DNA of 11,343 bases from DAOSVX01 sp035379765 (GTDB taxonomy: Bacteria > Bacillota_I > Bacilli_A > RF39 > UBA660), in NCBI GenBank assembly GCA_035379765.1, contig DAOSVX010000021.1, positions 1 to 11,343 on the forward strand, in the 5' to 3' direction. Numbering within the stretch: the first letter of the stretch is position 1; the number at the start of each line of letters is the position of its first letter. The notes below the pieces were generated by a model, which did no database searches, was not told the origin of the DNA, and saw nothing but the letters and a program-made list of their open reading frames with translations. The translations under genes were made by a program, and so were the position numbers. Below are positions 6,822-11,343 of this stretch, one piece after another.

Positions 6822-7862
6822 TTATCTTAAATCTCTAATAAATTCATATTGAAATTTATCTATTTCTTTTCTTTTTTTTATGTATTTTATTATAGCACGA
6901 GGACGATAAATTTGATATATATCTTTTTTTTCAGTTCGTAAAATATATTCTAATACTCTTAGCACTAATTTTTTAGGATTAGTTGTTTTATAATGTTTTA
7001 TACTTTTACTAAGTAAATCTTTATCAACTCTTTTAATTAATTTAGAATAATAATTCTCGTTTTTAAATTTAAAGCTATAATCTACTCCATCTATTTTTTT
7101 CATTACTTTTAAAGTATCTAAATAACCTAATTTTATATTGTTATTTATAATAACCGGATCTATAGAAAGAATACTACCCAATTTTTTAGTTGGTTCTATA
7201 TAAGTAATATCTGTTGTTTTATATTTGGGTTTTTGAAATACTCCAACTGCTTTTAATTTTATCGCATAAATCTTCTCGCAGCCTATATCTTCTAACATTT
7301 GAATTGGGCAGTTATCAATAAATCCACCATCTAAATAATATGAATCATCTACTAATTTTTCCTTTTTAAAAACTGGTAAATAGCAACTAGCTGCTACATA
7401 ATCAGTTAAACTATTTGGATCCATATCTTTAATAAATATTTTTACCGTCTTTAAATCATCACTTTTTAGGGTAACTAAACCAAAATTAATATTACTTCTT
7501 CTTAATTTTTTTTCATTTAAAAGAATATTTAATTCATCTTTTATTGGTTGAATATTAAACCCTTTATTCTTTAATTTTTCACTTGTTAATTTAACAACTT
7601 TTCCCAATTTTTTTAAAGACAACTCTTTTTCTTTTAAAATGGGATCTAATTCTAGTATCCTAGCTACATCTAAATTCTGCCAAAATTTGAGTAGCTTTCT
7701 TTCTTTATGAGAAGCCAACATAGCAGCATTAAAAGAACCAATTGATGTTCCAGAAATAGCATCAAATTTAATACCGCATTTTTTTAAAGCATAAAAAGCT
7801 CCTATTTGGTATGATCCTCTTACACCACCACCAGCAAGTGCTAGTCCAACTTTCTTTTTCAT
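6822..7862 (-). CDS. Patatin-like phospholipase family protein
   Basis: Probable serine lipid acyl hydrolase with a Ser-Asp dyad. From the ATG at 7862 (346 aa) it begins MKKKVGLALAGGGVRGSYQI. GGGVRG (11-16) is the oxyanion-hole loop, GTSIG (38-42) carries nucleophile Ser40, and YLDGG supplies Asp178; all are intact. I prefer this start to an in-frame ATG at 7895 because AGAGG lies directly upstream and the protein then starts just before the patatin core. There is no signal peptide, so it acts in the cytoplasm or at the inner membrane face. The C-terminal third (about 230-346) is Lys-rich, with no domain I recognise. Substrate is unknown; it resembles the single-domain RssA/YlbK type. It sits between tsaD (34-base gap) and asnS (12-base gap), so it is probably co-transcribed, though no functional link to tRNA modification is obvious. 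Confidence 0.88.
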   Translation of the reverse strand: MKKKVGLALAGGGVRGSYQIGAFYALKKCGIKFDAISGTSIGSFNAAMLASHKERKLLKFWQNLDVARILELDPILKEKELSLKKLGKVVKLTSEKLKNKGFNIQPIKDELNILLNEKKLRRSNINFGLVTLKSDDLKTVKIFIKDMDPNSLTDYVAASCYLPVFKKEKLVDDSYYLDGGFIDNCPIQMLEDIGCEKIYAIKLKAVGVFQKPKYKTTDITYIEPTKKLGSILSIDPVIINNNIKLGYLDTLKVMKKIDGVDYSFKFKNENYYSKLIKRVDKDLLSKSIKHYKTTNPKKLVLRVLEYILRTEKKDIYQIYRPRAIIKYIKKRKEIDKFQYEFIRDLR

Positions 7863-7871
7863 ATTAACCTC

Positions 7872-7889
7872 TATTATATTAATATAATA
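7872..7889. repeat. 18-bp perfect AT palindrome between tsaD and the lipase gene
   Basis: TATTATATTAATATAATA is its own reverse complement. It lies ten bases ahead of the lipase ATG, inside the 34-base tsaD/lipase gap. It could be a dyad operator, a weak hairpin or an internal -10 region (the minus strand includes TATAAT ending at 7873). Being pure A/T in a very AT-rich genome, chance is a real alternative. Confidence 0.45.
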
Positions 7890-7896
7890 CCACAAA

Positions 7897-8904
7897 TCAA
7901 ACTAAAGATTCATGACTTTTTACACTAATATCTAAAGAACTAAATTTTTTATTTAAATAAAGTGGATAAGCAGCAGCGCCAATCATAGCTGCATTATCTG
8001 TACAATAAATAAACTTTGGCATTGATAGATTAACATTATACTTATTAGTTACTTTTTCAATTTCACTTCTTAAATATTTATTAGCAGATACTCCTCCCGC
8101 AATAAGCATATTTTTTATTTCCGAATAATTTTTTAAAGCTAAGTCTACTTTATTAGTTATTTCTTTTATAGCTATAGTTTGAAAACTACAAGCTAAATCT
8201 TCTTTCTTTATTTTATTACCTCTTTGTATTTCGTTATGGACTAAATTAATCACATTGCTTTTTAAGCCACTAAAACTAAAATTATAACTATCATTTTTCA
8301 TAGGTAAATTTAATTCATAGCTAGGTTTACCTTTTAAAGCTAACTTTTCCACATTAGGTCCACCCGGATAAGGCATATCTAATACTCTAGCTACTTTATC
8401 ATAAGATTCCCCAATAGCATCATCTAAAGTTTCACCTAACTTTTTAAATTTATAGTCGCCTTCCATAATAATTAATTCAGTATGACCACCACTGACAATT
8501 AAAGCTAGTAAAGGAAAATTTAAATTATTAGCTAAATTATTAGCATATATATGGCCTGCCAAATGATTAACTGTTATAAGAGGCTTATTATATATAAAAG
8601 ATAATGTTTTGGCACATTCTAAACCTACTAATAAACTACCTAATAATCCTGGAGCATTTGTAACCGCAAAAGCATCTATATCATTAAAATCCATATTAGC
8701 TTTTTTTAATGTTTCGTCCAGTACCATGGTTATATTTTCTGTGTGAAGACGAGAAGCAATTTCAGGAACTACTCCGCCAAAAGAAGCATGAATATCCATT
8801 TGCGATAAAATAGTTAAAGCCATACATTCATGACCATTTTTAACTATTGCCACACTTGTTTCATCACAAGAAGTTTCAATTGCTAAAATATATATATCTT
8901 TCAT
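7897..8904 (-). CDS. tsaD: tRNA N6-threonylcarbamoyltransferase, catalytic subunit TsaD
   Basis: Transfers the threonylcarbamoyl group from threonylcarbamoyl-AMP to A37 of ANN-decoding tRNAs (t6A), working with TsaB and TsaE. At 335 aa it is full length. ASKHA-fold signatures: LAIETSCDET (7-16), metal-binding HLAGH with His114 and His118, nucleotide-binding SGGHTEL (138-144), LGETLDDAIGESYDKVAR (156-173), AGGVSANKYLR (269-279), and CTDNAAMIG (301-309) with the metal ligand Asp303. All expected ligands are present. Start ATG 8904 has a textbook AAGGAGG site, located in the last codons of rimI, whose stop is one base upstream, so translation is likely coupled. The gene ends in TGA, one of two here showing that TGA is a stop in this genome. 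Old annotations call it a glycoprotease (Gcp), now considered wrong. Confidence 0.97.
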   Translation of the reverse strand: MKDIYILAIETSCDETSVAIVKNGHECMALTILSQMDIHASFGGVVPEIASRLHTENITMVLDETLKKANMDFNDIDAFAVTNAPGLLGSLLVGLECAKTLSFIYNKPLITVNHLAGHIYANNLANNLNFPLLALIVSGGHTELIIMEGDYKFKKLGETLDDAIGESYDKVARVLDMPYPGGPNVEKLALKGKPSYELNLPMKNDSYNFSFSGLKSNVINLVHNEIQRGNKIKKEDLACSFQTIAIKEITNKVDLALKNYSEIKNMLIAGGVSANKYLRSEIEKVTNKYNVNLSMPKFIYCTDNAAMIGAAAYPLYLNKKFSSLDISVKSHESLV

Positions 8905-8905
8905 T

Positions 8906-9328
8906 TTATACCTCCTTAACCATTAAATAAGCATCATCTTTACCATAATAATTTTTTCTAGTATTAACAATTTTAAAGCCATATTTCTTATATAAATTTA
9001 TAGCTTTTAAATTATTAACATTAACATCTAAACCAAACTTTTGAATATTTTTTGGAATATCATTAAACATATATTCCATTAATTTAGAAGCCACTTTTAA
9101 ATTACGATGATTCTCTTCTACAACAATATTTATAATATCTATTACTTCATAAGAAATGCTTATATGTAAAAAAGCTATAACTTCTTTATCTTCTTCAAAA
9201 ATATATATTTTAGCATACTTATCATTTATAATATCTATTATATTAAAAACTTTTTTAAAATCTTTATCAATTAATAAACCTAATTCATTTACAGAATCAA
9301 TATCATTTTTATTTATTAATCTAATCAT
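8906..9328 (-). CDS. rimI: GNAT acetyltransferase, RimI-like
   Basis: A 140-aa single-domain GNAT protein, probably acetylating the N-terminal alanine of ribosomal protein S18. The call rests on position (RimI is the usual neighbour of TsaB and TsaD in Bacillota) and on the C-terminal half: NVNNLKAINLYKKYGF (103-118) followed by RKNYYGKDDAYLMVK (124-138), which matches the RimI pattern of YY then an acidic residue, A and M. The acetyl-CoA pyrophosphate loop is unusual: the family's R/Q-x-x-G-x-G/A reads RNLKVA (75-80), with the central Gly replaced by Lys. Start ATG 9328 follows AGAGG and lies eight bases inside the end of tsaB. The specific substrate is inferred; another GNAT role cannot be excluded. 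Confidence 0.75.
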   Translation of the reverse strand: MIRLINKNDIDSVNELGLLIDKDFKKVFNIIDIINDKYAKIYIFEEDKEVIAFLHISISYEVIDIINIVVEENHRNLKVASKLMEYMFNDIPKNIQKFGLDVNVNNLKAINLYKKYGFKIVNTRKNYYGKDDAYLMVKEV

Positions 9329-9899
9329 TTAAAACCTCTATTTTCTTAACATATGAAGGTTTTATTTCATGATAATTAGCATATGGTCTTTCTTTTAAAT
9401 AATCATATATTTTTTGATAATCTAATTCTATTTCATCTATTATGTCTTCTTCATAATGATTGCTTTCCACATACTCTTTAAAATCTTTATTGTCTAAATA
9501 AAACATATCTTCAGTTAATTTATTATCTTTAAAAATACCTACAAAATAGCCGTTTTTGTCATTTTCGACACATACTTTAAAGTTTTTATTACTACTAACA
9601 GCTTTTTGTTCTAATGAAGTAATAGTTTTTATTTTTATATTTAAAGCATAAGCAAATGTTTTAGCTACCGTTACACCAATTCTAACTCCTGTAAAACTAC
9701 CCGGACCATTAACGACTATTACTTCTTTGATATCAGCTGGTAATAGTTTATTTTTAGCTAATAAATCTTTAATAGTTGGTAATAGTTTATTACTATGACT
9801 TTGATTAGAATCTACTTTTATAAATTCTAAAACTTGAGAATTTTTATATAAACCTACCACCATTAAATTGTTATGAGTATCAATAAATAATGAATACAT
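9321..9899 (-). CDS. tsaB: t6A threonylcarbamoyltransferase complex dimerization subunit TsaB
   Basis: Non-catalytic ASKHA partner that dimerizes with TsaD for t6A37 synthesis. I place the start at the ATG at 9899 (192 aa) because GGAGTGAT lies just upstream and the protein then opens with the expected MYSLFIDT strand. A start at 9962 would add 21 unrelated residues and run into the tsaE terminator. Signatures: FIDT (5-8), SHSNKLLP (34-41) and VNGPGSFTGVRIGVTVAKTFA (63-83), the hallmark of TsaB. The N-terminal lobe is complete, but the protein is shorter than E. coli or B. subtilis TsaB (~230 aa), with a reduced C-terminal lobe. The end, KPSYVKK, still resembles the family's P-x-Y-x-R tail, so this is a compact form rather than a broken gene. 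First gene of the tsaB-rimI-tsaD run. It stops at TAG inside rimI. Confidence 0.93.
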   Translation of the reverse strand: MYSLFIDTHNNLMVVGLYKNSQVLEFIKVDSNQSHSNKLLPTIKDLLAKNKLLPADIKEVIVVNGPGSFTGVRIGVTVAKTFAYALNIKIKTITSLEQKAVSSNKNFKVCVENDKNGYFVGIFKDNKLTEDMFYLDNKDFKEYVESNHYEEDIIDEIELDYQKIYDYLKERPYANYHEIKPSYVKKIEVLND

Positions 9900-9921
9900 A
9901 ATATCACTCCAACTAGGCGTT

Positions 9922-9950
9922 ATTATACTATACTTTAAGCTTTTTTTAAA
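9922..9950 (-). promoter_or_regulatory. Candidate tsaB operon promoter
   Basis: The minus strand reads TTTAAA (9950-9945), 17 bases, then TATAAT (9927-9922), with predicted start near 9915, about 16 bases before the tsaB ATG and just ahead of its GGAGTGAT. It lies immediately after the tsaE terminator, so it plausibly drives the whole run from tsaB to yebC. Confidence 0.5.
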
Positions 9951-9963
9951 GGTTATAAGCATT

Positions 9964-9984
9964 AAAAAAGCTCTTAAAAGAGCT
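9964..9984 (-). terminator. Intrinsic terminator after tsaE
   Basis: Minus-strand AGCTCTT-TT-AAGAGCT (9984-9969), followed directly by a T run (to 9964), is a classic Rho-independent terminator. Its first arm overlaps the last two bases of the tsaE TAG stop. It separates tsaE from tsaB. Confidence 0.75.
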
Positions 9985-10435
9985 ATAAAACTGAATTACA
10001 TAAATCCTCATAAATTTTACCATGAGGTTTAAATTTTAATATTCGCGTATTTTCATCTATTATTTTAAATTCAATATCTAATCTTTCCTCTGGCAAATAT
10101 TTTTCTATTAACTCTGACCATTCAATAATACTTACCCCTTCTTTATTATAATAATCATTAAAGCCAAATTTTTGACAGCCGGACTTTACTCTATAAACAT
10201 CCATATGAAATAAAGGTAGTTCTCCGCTATAATATTCTTTTATAATATTAAAAGTTGGTGAAGTTATTACTTCAGTTATTCCTAATGCTTGCGCAAAACC
10301 TTTAACAAAAACAGTCTTGCCACTTCCTAATTCTCCATCTAGACAAATAACCATGTTAGGAAATTTCTCTGATTCAATATTTTGCGCTATTTCCATCATT
10401 TCTTCTTCATTGCGCACTGTAACTTTATAGTCCAT
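9983..10435 (-). CDS. tsaE: tRNA threonylcarbamoyladenosine biosynthesis ATPase TsaE
   Basis: P-loop ATPase that binds the TsaB-TsaD dimer and resets it between t6A37 cycles. At 150 aa it is the usual length. Walker A GELGSGKT (34-41), switch-like SPTF (59-62), HMDVYR (77-82) with Asp79, and IIEWSE (103-108) with the family's conserved Trp (106) are all present. Start ATG 10435 follows GGTGAT at six-base spacing. The gene appears monocistronic: it has its own promoter-like sequence upstream and a strong intrinsic terminator at its stop, although tsaB follows on the same strand 83 bases later. Separate expression from its partner genes is a small departure from the fused tsaE-tsaB-rimI-tsaD operon common in Bacillota. 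It stops at TAG. Confidence 0.95.
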   Translation of the reverse strand: MDYKVTVRNEEEMMEIAQNIESEKFPNMVICLDGELGSGKTVFVKGFAQALGITEVITSPTFNIIKEYYSGELPLFHMDVYRVKSGCQKFGFNDYYNKEGVSIIEWSELIEKYLPEERLDIEFKIIDENTRILKFKPHGKIYEDLCNSVL

Positions 10436-10453
10436 CCTAGTATCACCATTTTT

Positions 10454-10482
10454 ATTATAAATAAAAAAAATATGTATTACAA
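10454..10482 (-). promoter_or_regulatory. Candidate tsaE promoter
   Basis: The minus strand reads TTGTAA (10482-10477), a 17-base spacer and TATAAT (10459-10454). Predicted start is near 10447, at the first base of the GGTGAT ribosome site and 12 bases before the ATG. The -35 lies in the loop of the upstream terminator, so terminator and promoter overlap. Confidence 0.5.
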
Positions 10483-10490
10483 CATATTTT
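10463..10490 (-). terminator. Intrinsic terminator after the 92-codon gene
   Basis: Minus-strand AAAATATGT (10490-10482) pairs perfectly with ACATATTTT (10475-10467) around a six-base loop, followed by TTTT (10466-10463). It begins ten bases past the stop codon at 10500. The stem is AT-rich (two G-C pairs at most), so termination may be partial. Confidence 0.6.
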
Positions 10491-10499
10491 AAAACTTTT

Positions 10500-10778
10500 T
10501 TATAAAATTGGTGGTTTATCTTCAGTAGGCTGGTAGTTCATATGAATTGTATAAGTTAAAATCCCTTCAGACCTTACAGGCATCGGCATAGAAAACCCTT
10601 TTTCAACAGGGAAGTCCTCTTTTAATTGTTTTATCGCCTTCTCACTATCAGTTACAGAACACTCCAAATATACCGGATAACCAACAGAAAGGAATTCATT
10701 TGCTGTTTCTAAACTAACAGGATTTTTTTTACCTTCTTCCATTTCTATGAAATAAAGAATTCTACTGTTATCGTCCAT
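10500..10778 (-). CDS. Hypothetical protein, 92 aa
   Basis: I do not recognise this protein. It is a real-looking gene: a strong ribosome site (AGGGTGG, six bases or so before ATG 10778), a good extended -10 promoter just upstream, and a terminator after the TAA stop. The product is soluble and mixed-charge, with no signal peptide, membrane segment or cysteine cluster (a single Cys40). It opens MDDNSRILYFIEMEEG, has a probable helix around 42-55 (VTDSEKAIKQLKED), a Met/Pro stretch FSMPMPV (62-68), a beta-like segment ILTYTIHMNY (73-82), and a Pro-rich tail ending KPPIL. By hand count its GC is 95/279 (34%), against about 28% over 10021-10320 in tsaE, a modest hint of different origin. It sits between 5S rRNA and tsaE. 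No function is proposed. Confidence 0.75.
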   Translation of the reverse strand: MDDNSRILYFIEMEEGKKNPVSLETANEFLSVGYPVYLECSVTDSEKAIKQLKEDFPVEKGFSMPMPVRSEGILTYTIHMNYQPTEDKPPIL

Positions 10779-10795
10779 AATACCACCCTAACTAA

Positions 10796-10824
10796 AATAT
10801 ATCACATATAAAGTGGAGATACAA
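10796..10824 (-). promoter_or_regulatory. Promoter of the 92-codon gene
   Basis: The minus strand reads TTGTAT (10824-10819), a 17-base spacer, and TATATT (10801-10796) preceded by TGA, an extended -10 (TGn). Predicted start is near 10789, exactly at the AGGGTGG ribosome site, 11 bases before the ATG. This makes the gene independent of the rRNA operon. Confidence 0.55.
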
Positions 10825-10848
10825 CAAAATCTTATAAAAAATTATTGC

Positions 10849-10857
10849 AAAAAAAAA
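10849..10857 (-). terminator. T9 run directly after 5S rRNA (probable rRNA operon end)
   Basis: Nine consecutive T on the minus strand abut the 3' side of the 5S terminal helix. The 5S helix I itself may act as the terminator stem, since no separate hairpin follows before the next promoter. Confidence 0.45.
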
Positions 10858-10960
10858 TTGGCAACTACCTATTTTCGCTTACACTATCGTCGGCGTATTA
10901 GTGCTTAACTACTCTGTTCGGGATGGGAAGAGGTGTGTCCACTAAGCTATCGTCACCAAT
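10857..10960 (-). rRNA. rrf: 5S ribosomal RNA
   Basis: On the minus strand the RNA begins AUUGGUGACGAUAGC, contains the conserved CCCAUCCCGAACAGAGUAGUUAAGC segment (loops B-C), and ends GGUAGUUGCCAAU. Ends are set by a nine-pair helix I between the first and last bases (AUUGGUGAC with GUUGCCAAU, two G-U pairs). About 104 nt is short compared with ~115-120 in most bacteria, closer to the sizes seen in mycoplasma relatives. Ends are approximate by a few bases. It follows 23S by about 49 bases with no tRNA between. Confidence 0.93.
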
Positions 10961-10977
10961 AAAGGATTTTGTCCTTT
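10961..10977 (-). other. Small hairpin in the 23S-5S spacer, abutting 5S
   Basis: AAAGGA (10961-10966) pairs with TCCTTT (10972-10977) around a five-base loop, immediately before the mature 5S start. This is a likely structure in the precursor RNA, possibly part of a processing site. The rest of the ~49-base spacer is AT-rich with no tRNA. Confidence 0.5.
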
Positions 10978-11009
10978 ACAAACAAGATAATGCAACTACA
11001 TCAATAATA

Positions 11010-11343
<334 letters not shown>

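Noticed and set aside
7863..7895. Longer lipase from an ATG at 7895
   Set aside because: The extension would translate the AT palindrome and has no ribosome site; AGAGG precedes ATG 7862.
9900..9962. Longer TsaB from an ATG at 9962
   Set aside because: The extra 21 residues overlap the tsaB promoter and begin at the tsaE terminator T run; GGAGTGAT marks ATG 9899.
10776..10800. GGGTGGTA upstream of the 92-codon gene as a T-box remnant
   Set aside because: No specifier stem, antiterminator or terminator hairpin fits in the short leader; it is simply a strong Shine-Dalgarno.
10961..11009. A tRNA in the 23S-5S spacer
   Set aside because: About 49 bases is too short, and no cloverleaf or TTCAA-type T-loop is present.

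Overview
The window suggests a very AT-rich, low-GC Gram-positive bacterium (Bacillota or a Mycoplasmatota-like relative). tsaE and most other genes sit near or below 28% GC by hand count. Gene content and order (tsaE, tsaB, rimI, tsaD) are typical of Bacillota. Two FemABX-type ligases imply a peptidoglycan wall with an interpeptide bridge. TGA ends two genes (tsaD and the first fem gene) and tryptophan is written TGG, so the code is the standard one (table 11), not the TGA=Trp code of mycoplasmas. I cannot name a genus.

Layout, left to right. Positions 1-39 hold the first 13 codons of a response regulator reading off the left edge (minus strand). A hairpin terminator separates it from a minus-strand glycolytic pair, pgk then tpiA (137-2046), which overlap by one base. 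Divergently from pgk, two tandem plus-strand FemABX genes (2147-4635) overlap by four bases. They converge on yebC through a 65-base stretch containing three consecutive hairpins. Positions 4689-9899 form a tight minus-strand run read tsaB, rimI, tsaD, a patatin-like lipase, asnS, yebC. tsaE (9983-10435) lies upstream with its own promoter and terminator. It is preceded by a 92-codon gene of unknown function (10500-10778), then the end of an rRNA operon: 5S (10857-10960) and the last ~330 bases of 23S (11010 to the right edge). Everything except the two fem genes is on the minus strand.

Themes. tsaB, tsaD and tsaE encode the bacterial t6A37 tRNA-modification machinery (its TsaC partner is not here). 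rimI, asnS, yebC and the rRNA genes also serve translation. pgk and tpiA serve lower glycolysis, and the Fem pair serves cell-wall bridge synthesis. No mobile element, CRISPR array, phage gene or defence system is visible, and I found no convincing undescribed multigene system. The items most worth a second look are the orphan 92-aa protein beside 5S rRNA, the divergent PGK/TIM pair (two substrate-binding arginines replaced by lysine in PGK), promoters placed only 15-22 bases from start codons, and a terminator nested with a promoter ahead of tsaE.
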